From Sphingomonas sp. J315 (GTDB lineage: Bacteria; Pseudomonadota; Alphaproteobacteria; Sphingomonadales; Sphingomonadaceae), in the NCBI RefSeq assembly GCF_024666595.1, contig NZ_CP088296.1, positions 2,966,501 through 3,030,500 of the forward strand: DNA of 64,000 nt. The letters are read 5' to 3'. Below, piece after piece: positions 35,575 through 45,533 of the stretch. The translations under genes were made by a program, and so were the position numbers. The notes below the pieces were generated by a model that was not told the origin of the DNA, searched no databases, and was given only the letters and a program-made list of their open reading frames with translations. Numbering within the stretch: the first letter of the stretch is position 1; the number at the start of each line of letters is the position of its first letter.

Positions 35575-38316
35575 ATGTTCGGCGGCTTGGCCAAGTCCCT
35601 GTTCGGTTCGTCCAACGACCGGTATGTTCGTTCGCTCAACCCCATCCTCGCCAAGATCGCGAGCTTCGAGCCCGCGCTCAAGGCGATGTCCGACGACGAA
35701 TTGTCGGCGCAGACCGTCAAGTTCCGCGAACGCCTCGCCAATGGCGAAAAGCTCGACTCGATCCTGCCCGAGGCGTTCGCGACGGTGCGTGAAGCCGGCG
35801 TCCGCGTGCTGGGCATGCGTCACTTCGACGTGCAGATGATCGGCGGCATCGTCCTCCACCGCGGCGAGATCGCCGAAATGCGGACCGGTGAGGGCAAGAC
35901 GCTGGTGGCGACGCTCGCCACCTATCTCAACGCGCTGCCCGGCAATGGCGTCCACGTCATCACCGTCAACGACTATCTCGCCCGCCGCGACGCGGAATGG
36001 ATGGGGCAGATCTACCGCTTCCTCGGCCTGACCGTCGGCGTGATCGTCCCCAACCTCGCCGATCATCAGCGGCGCGAGGCCTATGCAGCCGACATCACCT
36101 ACGGCACCAACAACGAATTCGGTTTCGACTATCTGCGCGACAACATGAAGTACGACCGCGCGTCGATGGTCCAGCGCCCCTTCGCGATGGCGATCGTCGA
36201 CGAGGTCGACTCGGTGCTGATCGACGAAGCCCGCACCCCGCTGATCATCTCCGGCCCGACCGACGACAAGAGCGAGCTCTATATCGGCGTCGACGCCGTG
36301 GTGAAGCAGTTCGACCCCGCGCTGTACGAGAAGGACGAAAAGCAGAAGAGCGTCGTCCTGACCGAAGAGGGGATCGAGACTGCCGAACGCGCGCTCGAGG
36401 CCGCCGGGCTGCTCAAGGGCAGCAACCTTTACGACTTCGAGAATACCCAGGTGGTCCACCACCTCAACCAGGCGCTGCGCGCCAACACGATGTACAAGCG
36501 CGACATCGACTACATCGTCAAGGACGGCAAGGTCGTCATCATCGACGAGTTCACCGGCCGCATGATGGACGGTCGCCGCTGGTCCGACGGCCTGCACCAG
36601 GCGGTCGAGGCCAAGGAAGGTGTGACGATCGAGCCCGAAAACCAGACGCTCGCCAGCATCACCTTCCAGAATTATTTCCGCATGTATCCGAAGCTGTCGG
36701 GCATGACCGGCACCGCCGCGACCGAAGCGCCCGAATTCTTCGACATCTACAAGATGAACGTCGTGTCGATCCCGACCAACGTTCCGGTCAAGCGCATCGA
36801 TCAGGACGACGAGTTCTACAAGACGATGCAGGACAAGTTCATCGCCATCGCCCGCACCATCCGCGAACATGCGGCAAAGGGCCAGCCGGTGCTGGTCGGT
36901 ACCGTGTCGATCGAAAAGTCCGAACTGCTCAGCGAATATCTCACCAAGGAAGGCGTCGACCACTCGGTCCTCAACGCCCGCTTCCATGAGCAGGAAGCGC
37001 ATATCGTGGCGCAGGCCGGCCGTCTGGGCGCGGTGACCATCGCCACCAACATGGCGGGCCGCGGCACCGACATCCAGCTCGGCGGCAACCTTGAATTCCG
37101 CGTCGAGGCCGAACTGGCAGACATGCCGGAAGGGCCGGAGCGCGATGCGGCTGTCGAGCAGATCAAGGCCGAGATTGCGGCCGAGAAGCAGCGCGTGCTC
37201 GACGCCGGCGGCCTGTTCGTGCTCGGCACGGAACGCCATGAAAGCCGCCGCATCGACAACCAGCTACGCGGCCGTTCGGGCCGTCAGGGCGACCCCGGCC
37301 TGTCGCGCTTCTACCTCAGCCTCGACGACGACCTGCTGCGCATCTTCGGCCCGGACACGTTGTTCGCGAAGATGATGCGCAACAACATCGCCGATGGCGA
37401 GGCGATCGGCAGCAAGTGGCTGACCAAGGCGATCGAGACCGCGCAGAAGAAGGTCGAGGCGCGCAACTACGACATCCGCAAGCAGGTCGTCGAATATGAC
37501 GACGTGATGAACGATCAGCGCAAGGTGATCTACGAACAGCGCGCCGACATCATGGACGCCGACACCGTCGGCGACGTGGTGGAGGATATGCGGGCCGAGA
37601 CGGTCAACGATCTCGTCGGCGCGGCGTGCCCGCCCGAAACCTATCCCGAGCAATGGGATATCGAGGGGTTGAAGGCGCGCGTGCAGGAGATGCTGGGCGT
37701 CGAGGCACCGATCGAGGAATGGATCGCGGCGCAGGACGGCATCGAGCCCGAGGACGTCGAAAACCGCATCCGCGACCTCGCCAGCGCGCGCGTCACCGCC
37801 AAGTCGGACGAGCTCGACCCCGAGACCTGGACCTCGATCGAAAAGTCGATCCTGCTCCAGAATCTCGACCATCACTGGAAGGAGCATCTCGCGATGCTCG
37901 ACGCGCTGCGTCAGGTCGTCCACCTGCGCGCCTATGCGCAAAAGACGCCGATCAACGAATATAAGCAGGAAGCGTTCGCGATGTTCGAGCGGATGCTGGT
38001 CGCAATCCGCGAGGATGTGACCCGCACGCTCGCCTGGGCCGAATTCCAGTTCCAGGCTCCGCCCGCGCTTCCCGAACTGCCCGATTTCCTGACCACGCAT
38101 ATCGATCCGCTGACCGGGCTCGACAACAGCGCCGACTGGGATGCTGGCGCAGCCGGGCTGATCTCGAACGAGTTGCCCGCGATGCAGATCCCGCGCCCGA
38201 CCGGCGAGGCGCTGGGCGACGACCCCGCGTCATGGGAAGGTCGCGTCAACCGCAACTCTCCGTGCCCGTGCGGCTCGGGCCGCAAGTACAAGCAATGCCA
38301 CGGCGCGGTGGTGTGA
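35575..38316 (+). CDS. secA: Preprotein translocase ATPase SecA
   Basis: The 913-aa motor drives Sec-dependent export. Walker A is [13 protein letters not shown] (about residues 102-114), the DEAD-like box is [21 protein letters not shown] split over 200-220, and helicase motifs [22 protein letters not shown] and [11 protein letters not shown] are all present. The C-terminus is a SecB- and zinc-binding tail ([14 protein letters not shown]). Length fits alphaproteobacterial SecA. A terminator follows 27 bases after the stop. Confidence 0.98.
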   Translation: MFGGLAKSLFGSSNDRYVRSLNPILAKIASFEPALKAMSDDELSAQTVKFRERLANGEKLDSILPEAFATVREAGVRVLGMRHFDVQMIGGIVLHRGEIAEMRTGEGKTLVATLATYLNALPGNGVHVITVNDYLARRDAEWMGQIYRFLGLTVGVIVPNLADHQRREAYAADITYGTNNEFGFDYLRDNMKYDRASMVQRPFAMAIVDEVDSVLIDEARTPLIISGPTDDKSELYIGVDAVVKQFDPALYEKDEKQKSVVLTEEGIETAERALEAAGLLKGSNLYDFENTQVVHHLNQALRANTMYKRDIDYIVKDGKVVIIDEFTGRMMDGRRWSDGLHQAVEAKEGVTIEPENQTLASITFQNYFRMYPKLSGMTGTAATEAPEFFDIYKMNVVSIPTNVPVKRIDQDDEFYKTMQDKFIAIARTIREHAAKGQPVLVGTVSIEKSELLSEYLTKEGVDHSVLNARFHEQEAHIVAQAGRLGAVTIATNMAGRGTDIQLGGNLEFRVEAELADMPEGPERDAAVEQIKAEIAAEKQRVLDAGGLFVLGTERHESRRIDNQLRGRSGRQGDPGLSRFYLSLDDDLLRIFGPDTLFAKMMRNNIADGEAIGSKWLTKAIETAQKKVEARNYDIRKQVVEYDDVMNDQRKVIYEQRADIMDADTVGDVVEDMRAETVNDLVGAACPPETYPEQWDIEGLKARVQEMLGVEAPIEEWIAAQDGIEPEDVENRIRDLASARVTAKSDELDPETWTSIEKSILLQNLDHHWKEHLAMLDALRQVVHLRAYAQKTPINEYKQEAFAMFERMLVAIREDVTRTLAWAEFQFQAPPALPELPDFLTTHIDPLTGLDNSADWDAGAAGLISNELPAMQIPRPTGEALGDDPASWEGRVNRNSPCPCGSGRKYKQCHGAVV

Positions 38317-38342
38317 TCCTCGCCGATCGCTGAAATGAAGAA

Positions 38343-38375
38343 GGGCCGCCCGACACGATCGGGCGGCCCTTTCTC
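38343..38375 (+). terminator. Rho-independent terminator of secA
   Basis: An 11-bp perfect stem (GGGCCGCCCGA / TCGGGCGGCCC) with loop CACGA is followed by TTTCTCT. Confidence 0.9.
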
Positions 38376-38411
38376 TATCCGGTGCTCCTGCCTGCGCAGG
38401 AAGCACAGGGC

Positions 38412-38999
38412 TTACCGCGGGCGCGGCGGGGCGATCGACGTGCCCAGATTCTCCAGCACCTCACGCGCATTGAATGCGCGGACATTGTCGGGCTTGCGGC
38501 CCTTGCCGATCACGATCTCGGCGCTGGCCTCATAGCGTTCGACGGTGCGGATATCGACGTCGCGGTCCCAGAAGGGATCGCCGCCCCACGGGCTCCAGCT
38601 GCGCCAGCCCCAGCGCGGGCCATAATAGCGCCACGACGGACCCCATCCGCCCCACGGCCCGCTGCTGAACGGTCTGGTGGTCGCATAGGTGCGGGTTCTC
38701 TTCTCGGTATCGCGGTCGGCCAGCACGAAATGGTCGCCGCCGCGCTCTACGGTGAGCTGCGCTGCACGATAGAGCAGGTAACGCTCGACGGTCTCGCGCG
38801 ACGTCATGCTGTTGCCGGCAAAGGTGATGCGGAAGCGATCGGATTCGATCTGCTCGTCCCAGTAACCGGTGCGATAGGTCCCGCTGCCGGTCGCGGGCTG
38901 GTAGGGCGTGGGGGTTGCGCAGGATGCGAGCACGCTTGCACTGGCAAGCGCAAGGGCCACCGCCGCGATGCGCGAGCGGCGGGCGGGGGTGGTGGACAT
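38412..38999 (-). CDS. CC0125/CC1285-family lipoprotein
   Basis: ATG 38999 lies six bases after AGGAGG (a second ATG at 39002 is immediately before). The 195-aa product has a lipoprotein signal (IAAVALALASASVLASC) and the family's conserved block YRTGYWDEQIESDRFRITF, then NSMTSRETVERYLLYRAAQLT. A Trp/Gly/Pro-rich segment (about 115-145, GPWGGWGPSWRYYGPRWGW) precedes a C-terminal beta region. The family is named from Caulobacter genes and is common in Sphingomonadaceae; function is unknown. Confidence 0.85.
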   Translation of the reverse strand: MSTTPARRSRIAAVALALASASVLASCATPTPYQPATGSGTYRTGYWDEQIESDRFRITFAGNSMTSRETVERYLLYRAAQLTVERGGDHFVLADRDTEKRTRTYATTRPFSSGPWGGWGPSWRYYGPRWGWRSWSPWGGDPFWDRDVDIRTVERYEASAEIVIGKGRKPDNVRAFNAREVLENLGTSIAPPRPR

Positions 39000-39159
39000 C
39001 ATCTTCCTCCTAAGCATTTCGTTTTGCGGCGAATCGTGCCGATGCTGCGATTGTAACGAACAGCACAGGCCAAATGTCCCTGCGCTGAACGAAACGACAG
39101 AAACCCGCGCCGCGCAAGGGGGCGGGTGGTGTTGTGCCGTCGCTCTGGGGAAATGTCGC

Positions 39160-39234
39160 TGGCTCCCTGAGTTGGATTCGAACCAACGGCCGCTCGATTA
39201 ACAGTCGAGAGCTCTACCGCTGAGCTATCAGGGA
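39160..39234 (-). tRNA. tRNA-Asn (GTT)
   Basis: The minus strand folds as a full cloverleaf: acceptor TCCCTGA/TCAGGGA, D arm AGCTCAGCGGTAGAGCT, anticodon stem CTCGA/TCGAG with loop CTGTTAA (anticodon GTT), and T arm with GGTTCGAATCC. The discriminator is G and CCA is encoded. Confidence 0.97.
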
Positions 39235-39301
39235 ACACCAGCGAGGGCGCGCCTATACGAAGGGGTGCGGAGCAATGCAAGCGGGGAAAGGGGGATTTTC
39301 A

Positions 39302-39434
39302 ACAACAATCCTCCCCCGCCAGGGGGAGGTGGCACGCATGGCGTGGCGGAGGGGGAGGAAGGGTGCGCGCCCAAGCTGAGAGGACACAGCCGTCCTCCCC
39401 CTCCGTCGCCTTCGGCGCCACCTCCCCCTGGCGG
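39302..39434. repeat. CTCCCCC-rich extragenic inverted repeat
   Basis: The two ends, CCTCCCCCGCCAGGGGGAGG on the left and its reverse complement on the right, form large inverted arms with a GTGGC/GCCAC extension. Inner copies (GGAGGGGGAGGA, TCCTCCCCCTCC) add to the structure. Related sequences lie at 47831-47877, 50224-50265 and 59174-59286, so this is a dispersed family. Confidence 0.75.
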
Positions 39435-39449
39435 GGGAGGATCACCGAA

Positions 39450-40223
39450 TCACGCAATAAACTGCTCCATCGTGATCCGTTCATCCAGCGCGTGTTCGGG
39501 ATCGAACAGCAATGTCAGGTCGCGATTGCGGTCGATCGCGATATCGACCTGCGCCACGTCGCGCACCTCGCGCTGGTCCGCCACCGCGCTCACCGGGCGC
39601 TTGCCGGGGTCGAGCACGCGCAGCGAAATCCGCGTCTTTTCGGGCAGGATCGCCCCGCGCCAGCGGCGCGGGCGGAACGGGCTGATCGGGGTCAGCGCCA
39701 GCAGCCGCGAGCCGAGCGGCAGGATCGGGCCATGCGCCGACAGATTATAGGCGGTCGACCCCGCCGGCGTCGCGACCAGAATGCCGTCGCACACCAGTTC
39801 GGGCAGCACGACGCGGTCGTTGACCCGCACCTCCAGCTTGGCGGTCTGGCGCGTCTCGCGCAGCAGCGACACTTCGTTGATCGCGGGGATGACGTGCGTC
39901 TCCCCCTCCATCGTGGTCGCGGTCATCACCAGCGGGCTGACCTTGAACGGCCGCGCACGCGCCAGCCGCTCCTCCAGTCCGTCGGGTCGCCAGTCGTTCA
40001 TCAGGAACCCGATGGTGCCCAGGTTCATCCCGAACACCGGCACGATCCGCCGCCGCTCCAGCATCGCGTGCAGCGTCTGGAGCATGAAGCCGTCCCCGCC
40101 CAGCGCGACAACCATGTCGGCATCCTCGACCTCGACCCAGTCGCGCCCGGCGAGCAGTTCGGCAGCCGCGGTCTCGGCGGGCGTGGTCGGGGAGGCGGCA
40201 AGCGCCCGGCGCAATTCGCTCAT
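39450..40223 (-). CDS. nadK: NAD kinase
   Basis: The 257-aa enzyme phosphorylates NAD to NADP. The nucleotide-binding motif GGDGFMLQTLH (Asp44) is present, followed by GMNLGTIGFL, INEVSLLRE and the signature TPAGSTAYNLSA. The N-terminus is short compared with other NadK proteins but matches alphaproteobacterial versions. Its start overlaps the moaA stop (ATGA). Confidence 0.95.
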   Translation of the reverse strand: MSELRRALAASPTTPAETAAAELLAGRDWVEVEDADMVVALGGDGFMLQTLHAMLERRRIVPVFGMNLGTIGFLMNDWRPDGLEERLARARPFKVSPLVMTATTMEGETHVIPAINEVSLLRETRQTAKLEVRVNDRVVLPELVCDGILVATPAGSTAYNLSAHGPILPLGSRLLALTPISPFRPRRWRGAILPEKTRISLRVLDPGKRPVSAVADQREVRDVAQVDIAIDRNRDLTLLFDPEHALDERITMEQFIA

Positions 40224-41218
40224 CCGCCGGTCACGCTCATATGCCGCGCCACCGCCGGGGCTGCGCCCGGTGCGACGTCGAAGCTGTGCCGTGCTGGCTT
40301 CGCCGCCAGCGCCGCGTCGATCGCGTCGTCGACCGCTGCCAGTCCGCCGCTGCGGATCGCGGCCTTCAGGTCGACCTGGTCGTCATGGCCCAGACAGGTG
40401 AACAGCTTGCCCTCCGTGGTCAGCCGCACCCGGTTGCAGCTGTCGCAGAAATTGCCCGTGAGCGGCGAGATCAGGCCCAGCCGCGCACCGCTGTCGCCGA
40501 CCCGCCAGTAGCGCGCCGGCCCGCCGCTTCGATGATCGTCGCGAACCAGATCGAATTGTGCAGACAAATGATCGAACACCCGCGTCAGCGGCACGAAGCG
40601 GTCCGCGCGATCCTCGTCGATCGCGCCCAGCGGCATCGTCTCGATCAGCGTCAAATCCATGCCCTGCGCGCTGGTCCATGCCAGCATGTCGGAGATCTCC
40701 GCCTCGTTGAGTCCTGCCATCGCGACCATGTTGATCTTGACGCTCAGCCCCGCCGCGCGCGCCGCCGCTATGCCGTCCAGCACCTGCGTGACATCGCCGT
40801 GACGGGTGACAAAGCGGAAGGTCTCGGGGTCGCGGCTGTCGAGGCTGACATTGATCCGCCGCACCCCCGCATCGGCCAGCGCCGCCGCGTGCGTCGTCAG
40901 CCGGGTGCCGTTGGTGGTCAGCGTCAGCTCGTCGAGTCCGTGGCCGACGCTCCGCCCCAGCCGCCGGACCAGGTCCAGCGCATCGCGCCGCACCAGTGGC
41001 TCGCCTCCGGTCAGGCGGATCTTGGTCACCCCGCGCGCGACGAAACGCTCGGCGATCAGCGCGATTTCCTCCAGCGCCAGCAATTCGGTGCGCGGCAGGA
41101 ATGTCATTTCCTCGGCCATGCAGTATCGACAGCGCAGGTCGCACCGGTCGGTGACCGATACCCTGAGGTACCGGATCGCGCGGCCATGCTTGTCCATCAG
41201 GGGCCGATCGCTCGCCAT
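40220..41218 (-). CDS. moaA: GTP 3',8-cyclase MoaA
   Basis: The 332-aa radical-SAM enzyme starts molybdenum cofactor synthesis from GTP. The SAM cluster motif is CDLRCRYC (Cys26, Cys30, Cys33), followed by RLTGGEPLVRRD. The second 4Fe-4S cluster site is FCDSCNRVRLTTEGKLFTCL. The C-terminus lacks the usual GG tail, ending MSVTGG, which in fact provides it. It lies head-to-tail with nadK and about 60 bases from the divergent GGDEF/EAL gene. Confidence 0.95.
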   Translation of the reverse strand: MASDRPLMDKHGRAIRYLRVSVTDRCDLRCRYCMAEEMTFLPRTELLALEEIALIAERFVARGVTKIRLTGGEPLVRRDALDLVRRLGRSVGHGLDELTLTTNGTRLTTHAAALADAGVRRINVSLDSRDPETFRFVTRHGDVTQVLDGIAAARAAGLSVKINMVAMAGLNEAEISDMLAWTSAQGMDLTLIETMPLGAIDEDRADRFVPLTRVFDHLSAQFDLVRDDHRSGGPARYWRVGDSGARLGLISPLTGNFCDSCNRVRLTTEGKLFTCLGHDDQVDLKAAIRSGGLAAVDDAIDAALAAKPARHSFDVAPGAAPAVARHMSVTGG

Positions 41219-41278
41219 GGACGATGGAGCTAAGCTGTTCGTAGCATCGGGACAACCCTTGCGTTAGGAATGGCCGCG

Positions 41279-43257
41279 ATGACCGACGCCGCGCCCGCTC
41301 CAGCCACCCCCATGACCGGGCGCGATCGACCGCTGTTCCTGCTGTCCTTTCGCCAGCGCGACGAGCTCGCCGCCCATGCCGCCCATGCCGGCTGGCGCGT
41401 CGTCGCGGCACGGCGCGGGGAGGGCGGACCGCCGCTTCCTTGCCAGCGGTGCCACGGTCGCGGTGGTCGATGCGCGCGGATCGGTGGATGAGGGGCTTGC
41501 CGCAGTGCGCTCGCTCGCAGCGGTTACCGGGGCCAGCGGCTGCGCGCTGCTCGCGCTCGTGTCGCGCGGCGACGCCGCGCGGCTCGGCGAATTCTACGAC
41601 GCCGGGGCGACCCATTTCCTCGCCAGCCCGATGCGTGAGGTCGAGTTCGTCCAGGCGCTACGCTTCGCGGCGCGCCACGCCAAGCGGGTCGGCGGCGACA
41701 CCGACAACAGGCGCACGACCGGCGAGCCGCTCGGCTGGCGCTACGATCCCGCGCTGCGCTCGCTCCAGGTCACGCCCGCGCTCGCCTCGATGCTCGGTCT
41801 GACCGGCACGCCTTCGCTGCGTACCGTGCTGCGCCATGTCGAGGCTGCCGATCGCGGGGCGATGCGCGGCGCGCTCCAGCGGCTGCGCGACGGCATTCAG
41901 GCGACCGCCTTCGCGCACGACCTGCCCGGCGCGGGCCGGGTGGTCGAGCATCTTCAGCGCGACGCGCGCACCGGTCGCATCCATGCGCTGATCGAACGGC
42001 TGGGAGAGGTCGATGCCGGCGCAGTCGTCCGCGACGTCCTTACCGGGGTGCGCGACGATGCCGGGATGCGCCGCTGGATTGCCCGTCGGCTCAACGATGG
42101 CCAGTCGATTGGTATCGTCCTTGTCACGCTCGGCCGGTTCGACATGGTCAACACTGCCTATGGCCGCGACGCGGGCGACGCCGTGCTGCGCGCCGCCTCG
42201 ACCCGTATCTCCAGAATCCGCGCGCGCCGCGCTTGGTCGCCGCGCGGTGCTGGCGCGGATGGGCGGAGCGGAGTTCCTGATCGCCGCCACCGATTCCGAC
42301 GCGACCGCGCTCGCCGCTGCCGCAACCGCGATCGAGGAAGCGCTGACCCGCCCCTTCGTCATCGGCGACGCCATCGCCCCAGTCGGTGCGCGCGTCGCAA
42401 CCGCTGCCTCGCGGCCTGGCGACGATGCCGCCGCGCTGCTCCGTCGCGTCAGTGAAGCGCTTGCGGGCGAGGATGACGATAATCGCGCCGTCCCGATCGA
42501 CGCGCTCGCCATCGATCTGCGCCGCGCAATGGACGCGGGCGAGATCGAATTGCGCGTCCAGCCCCAGGTCGCGATGTCCACCGGCGCGATCGTCGGGGTA
42601 GAGGCGCTGGCCCGCTGGCGTCACCCCCAACATGGCGAGGTCGGGGCCGAAGCCCTGTTCGCCGCCGCCGCCCGCGCCGAACTCGAACTTGCCTTGTCCG
42701 AACATGTCCAGCGCCTCGCGCTGGTTCAGGCTGCGCGCTGGCCGACCGCGCTGCGCCACCTGCGCCTTTCGGTCAACGTCACCGCCGCCGATGTCGCGCG
42801 CTCAGGTTTCGCCGACCTGTTCCTCGACTGGGTGGACAGCAGCGGCTTTCCGCGCTCGCGCCTGACGGTGGAGATCACCGAAGGCGGGCTGATCGACGAC
42901 CTCGGCGAAGCCTCGCGCCTGCTCAGCGACCTGCGCGCCGCCGGGTGCCGAGTCGCGATCGACGATTTCGGCACCGGCTATTCCAGCCTCGCGTACCTCA
43001 AGGCGCTCCCGCTCGACTATCTCAAGGTCGACCGCAAGCTGACCCAGGACATCACCGGCAGCGCGCGCGACCGCATCGTCGTGCGCGGCGTGATCGACAT
43101 GGCGCGCTCGCTCGGCCTCACCGTGATCGCGGAGGGGGTGGAGACCAACGAACAGCTCGACCTGCTCGCCAAGGAGGGCTGCCAATTCTATCAGGGTTTC
43201 CTCTGCGCCGAACCGCTCACCCTGCCCGAACTGGTTGCACTGGTGGAGGCCGCATGA
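41279..43257 (+). CDS. GGDEF-EAL c-di-GMP protein with REC-like N-terminus (two frameshifts)
   Basis: Three frames join into about 659 aa. The first switch lies in 41417-41424 (remove one G, giving RRGEADRRFLASGATVAVV). The second lies in the CG repeat 42217-42227 (add one CG pair). Residues 15-130 resemble a receiver without a clear phospho-Asp. A PAS-like region follows. The GGDEF domain ends in MGGAEF, lacking the catalytic Asp/Glu pattern, so it is probably inactive. The EAL domain looks complete: VEALARWRHP, NVTAADVARSG, EITEGGLIDD, DDFGTGYSSLAYLK, VIAEGVET. Net activity is expected to be c-di-GMP hydrolysis. ATG 41279 follows AGGA. Confidence 0.8.
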
Positions 43258-43679
43258 ACGATCCGCGCGATACCACCGGCGTCTGGTATGGCCGCTATTT
43301 CGCGACCGGCTGGGACGTCCCCGAAAACAGCTTCATCGCGCATCTTGAGGAGGTCGGCGGTGCCGTCGATGGCACGATCACCGAACCCGACGACACGGGT
43401 GAGTCAGAGATCCGCCGCGCCTTCGTCTCCGGCACCCGCGCCGCCGACGCGCTGTCATTCGTCAAGCAATACGACCCCGCCGGCCCCCTCGCGCACAGCG
43501 TCGCCTATACCGGCCGGATCAGCGACGACGGGACCGAGGCCACCGGCGAATGGCGCTTCTCCGGCTATCACGGCAGCTTCGTGATGAACCGCGAGATTTT
43601 TCGCGCCGAGGAACTGGACGAAGACGCCGCGGTGGACGAAGACATCGTCATCATACTCGACGCACCGGAACCCCGCTAA
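43254..43679 (+). CDS. Conserved hypothetical protein coupled to the EAL gene
   Basis: ATG 43254 overlaps the EAL stop (ATGA). The 141-aa cytoplasmic protein has a beta-rich fold, DTTGVWYGRYFATG, FIAHLEEVGGAVDGTITEPD, AVAYTGRI-like strands and an acidic tail (EELDEDAAVDEDIVI). I recognise no named family. Coupling to the c-di-GMP gene suggests a shared role. Confidence 0.7.
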   Translation: MNDPRDTTGVWYGRYFATGWDVPENSFIAHLEEVGGAVDGTITEPDDTGESEIRRAFVSGTRAADALSFVKQYDPAGPLAHSVAYTGRISDDGTEATGEWRFSGYHGSFVMNREIFRAEELDEDAAVDEDIVIILDAPEPR

Positions 43680-43707
43680 GCGTCGTTTTGCCTTGAGGGA
43701 GGAATAG

Positions 43708-44598
43708 ATGACGAACCGCCGCGGTCTGTTCGCGATGTTGACGATGCTGTGCGCGGCGCTGCTGCTGCCCGGTACGGCAACCGCCAAGGGCTTCACTTCC
43801 GACCGCATCGCCGTGACCGTGGAAGGGAAGGGGAAGGACGTCATCCTGATCCCCGGCCTGTCCTCGTCCCCACGCGTCTGGACGGAAATGACCGCCGCGC
43901 TCCCCGGCTATCGCTACCACAAGGTTCAGGTGCGCGGGTTCGGCGGGCTCGACAAGGGCGGCAACACCGACGGCAATGTCGCCGCCCCGGTCGCCGAGGA
44001 ACTGTCGCGCTACATCGCGGAGAACAAGCTCGGCAAGGTAGCGGTGATCGGCCATTCGATGGGCGGCACGATGGCGATGATGCTCGCCGCGCGCCATCCC
44101 GATCAGGTCGGCAAGCTGATGGTGGTCGATATGCTCCCGTTCATGGGTGCGATGTTCGGCGGCCCGCAGGCGACCCCTGAGACACTCAAGCCGATCGCCG
44201 ACCAGATCATGGCGGGGATGAAGACCTCCGCGCCCGAAGCCTATGCCGCGCAGCTCAAGGGGACGATCGACTCGATGGTCGCGACCGAAAGCATGCGCGC
44301 CGGCGCACTGGAGGACGCGATGAAGTCCGACCGCGACGTCTCCGCCCGCGCCTATGGCGAACTCATCATGACCAACCTCATGCCCGAGCTGAGCAGGATC
44401 ACCGCCCCCACCACGGTGCTCTACGTGACGCCGAAGGGCGCGCCCGTAACCGACGCGCAGATGGACGGCTTCTACAAGGCGTCCTACGCCCCGATCAAAG
44501 GCGCGGTGCTGACCCGCGTCCCCGCATCCGCCCACTTCATCATGTGGGACAACGCGCCCTTCTTCCAGGCTCAGGTAAAGGCATTTCTCGCAGCATGA
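43708..44598 (+). CDS. Secreted alpha/beta hydrolase
   Basis: The 296-aa protein has a signal peptide (MTNRRGLFAMLTMLCAALLLPGTATA) and an alpha/beta-hydrolase fold. The oxyanion segment is ILIPGLSSSPRVW, the nucleophile elbow GHSMGG (Ser about 118), and the catalytic His is in ASAHFIMWDNA. Asp is likely in the strand before MDGFYKASY. Location is periplasmic; substrate unknown. It overlaps the FKBP gene by four bases (ATGA). Confidence 0.85.
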   Translation: MTNRRGLFAMLTMLCAALLLPGTATAKGFTSDRIAVTVEGKGKDVILIPGLSSSPRVWTEMTAALPGYRYHKVQVRGFGGLDKGGNTDGNVAAPVAEELSRYIAENKLGKVAVIGHSMGGTMAMMLAARHPDQVGKLMVVDMLPFMGAMFGGPQATPETLKPIADQIMAGMKTSAPEAYAAQLKGTIDSMVATESMRAGALEDAMKSDRDVSARAYGELIMTNLMPELSRITAPTTVLYVTPKGAPVTDAQMDGFYKASYAPIKGAVLTRVPASAHFIMWDNAPFFQAQVKAFLAA

Positions 44599-45083
44599 TC
44601 CTCACCTTCGCACTCGCCGCCGCCACGCTCGTCGCGCTCCCCGCGATGGCCCAGGACGAAGCGCCCGACCGCTCGCAGGACGTCGCCTGGCACAACAACC
44701 AGATGCGCGCGCTCGCCGAGCGCCACAGCGGCACCGGCTGGAACGTGACGCCGAGCGGGCTGCGCTGGCGGCTGGTCGCGGGCAACGGCACCGGCAAGCA
44801 CCCCGGTCCGACCGATCGCGTGACGGTCCACTACACCGGCACCTTCACCGATGGCGTCGAATTCGACAGCTCGGTCAAGCGCGGCCAGCCCGCCACCTTC
44901 CCCCTCAACCGCGTGATCCGCGGCTGGACCGAGGGCGTCCAGCTGATGGGCGTGGGCGACAAGGTGGAATTCGCGATTCCGATGGACCTCGCCTACGGCC
45001 CCCACGGCCGCGGCCCGATCCCGGGCGGCGCGACGCTGCTGTTTACGGTGGAGCTGCTGGGGATCGAAGGGGCGGGGGAGTAG
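44595..45083 (+). CDS. FKBP-type peptidyl-prolyl isomerase, periplasmic
   Basis: ATG 44595 overlaps the hydrolase stop. The 162-aa product has a signal peptide (MILTFALAAATLVALPAMA) and one FKBP domain: VTVHYTGTFTDGVEFDSS, FPLNRVIRGWTEGVQLM, KVEFAIPMDLAYG, and GATLLFTVELL. It speeds proline isomerisation during folding of exported proteins. Confidence 0.92.
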   Translation: MILTFALAAATLVALPAMAQDEAPDRSQDVAWHNNQMRALAERHSGTGWNVTPSGLRWRLVAGNGTGKHPGPTDRVTVHYTGTFTDGVEFDSSVKRGQPATFPLNRVIRGWTEGVQLMGVGDKVEFAIPMDLAYGPHGRGPIPGGATLLFTVELLGIEGAGE

Positions 45084-45099
45084 CGAAGCGCCCCCCTCT

Positions 45100-45130
45100 C
45101 GTCACCCCGGGCTTGACCCGGGGCCCAGCT
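45100..45130 (+). repeat. Left inverted repeat of the GIY-YIG unit
   Basis: Perfect 31-base match, inverted, to 45457-45487. Its core CCCCGGGCTTGACCCGGGG is itself partly palindromic and could fold in RNA or single-stranded DNA. Confidence 0.9.
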
Positions 45131-45137
45131 GCCTTCG

Positions 45138-45437
45138 TCAGGCAAGCTGATCGTAAGGGTCGCGCCACTCGGGATTGTCGCGCTCGATCAGCGCGAATTT
45201 CCATTCGCGCCGCCAGCGCTTTATCCGCTTCTCCTGCGCGATGCAGTCGGTGATGTCCTCAGCATATTCGGCCCAGACGAGCCGATTGAGGCCATAGCGG
45301 GCGCAGAACTCGGACCCTTCACCGCGGCGATGCTGATCGACGCGCGTCACGAGGTCGGCGGTCACTCCGACATACATCGTCCCGCGATAGCGATTGGCCA
45401 TGATGTAAACCCAACCGCCTTGGCGTTCGTCGTCCAT
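45138..45437 (-). CDS. Small GIY-YIG nuclease-domain protein
   Basis: The 99-aa protein is one GIY-YIG domain: GWVYIMANRYRGTMYVGVTADL, the catalytic Arg in TRVDQHRRG and the catalytic Glu in CIAQEKRIKRWRREWK. The group (near UPF0213) is common as multiple copies in Sphingomonadaceae and has no settled function. The gene sits exactly between two perfect inverted repeats that also occur elsewhere in the window without it. A shared origin with the repeats is therefore likely. Confidence 0.9.
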   Translation of the reverse strand: MDDERQGGWVYIMANRYRGTMYVGVTADLVTRVDQHRRGEGSEFCARYGLNRLVWAEYAEDITDCIAQEKRIKRWRREWKFALIERDNPEWRDPYDQLA

Positions 45438-45456
45438 GGCGCGGTAGGGAAGAAGA

Positions 45457-45487
45457 AGCTGGGCCCCGGGTCAAGCCCGGGGTGACG
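45457..45487 (-). repeat. Right inverted repeat of the GIY-YIG unit
   Basis: Reverse complement of 45100-45130, identical at all 31 positions. Confidence 0.9.
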
Positions 45488-45533
45488 TTAGGTAGGCGTG
45501 TGTAACAATAGGGGAGCGGCTCACCGCCCCCGA

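Larger units (their letters stand above)
45100..45487. mobile_element. GIY-YIG unit bounded by 31-bp inverted repeats
   Basis: Left 45100-45130 and right 45457-45487 are exact reverse complements (31 of 31), each starting CGTCACCCCGGGCTTGACCC and ending GGGGCCCAGCT. The GIY-YIG gene fills the space between, 7 and 19 bases from the repeats. A third, shorter copy of the repeat stands alone at 50330-50357. The arrangement looks like a compact transposable or dispersed unit; mobility is inference. Confidence 0.45.

Noticed and set aside
35245..37239. A 664-codon minus-strand frame
   Set aside because: It is antisense to secA and has a low-complexity His/Asp/Val pattern.
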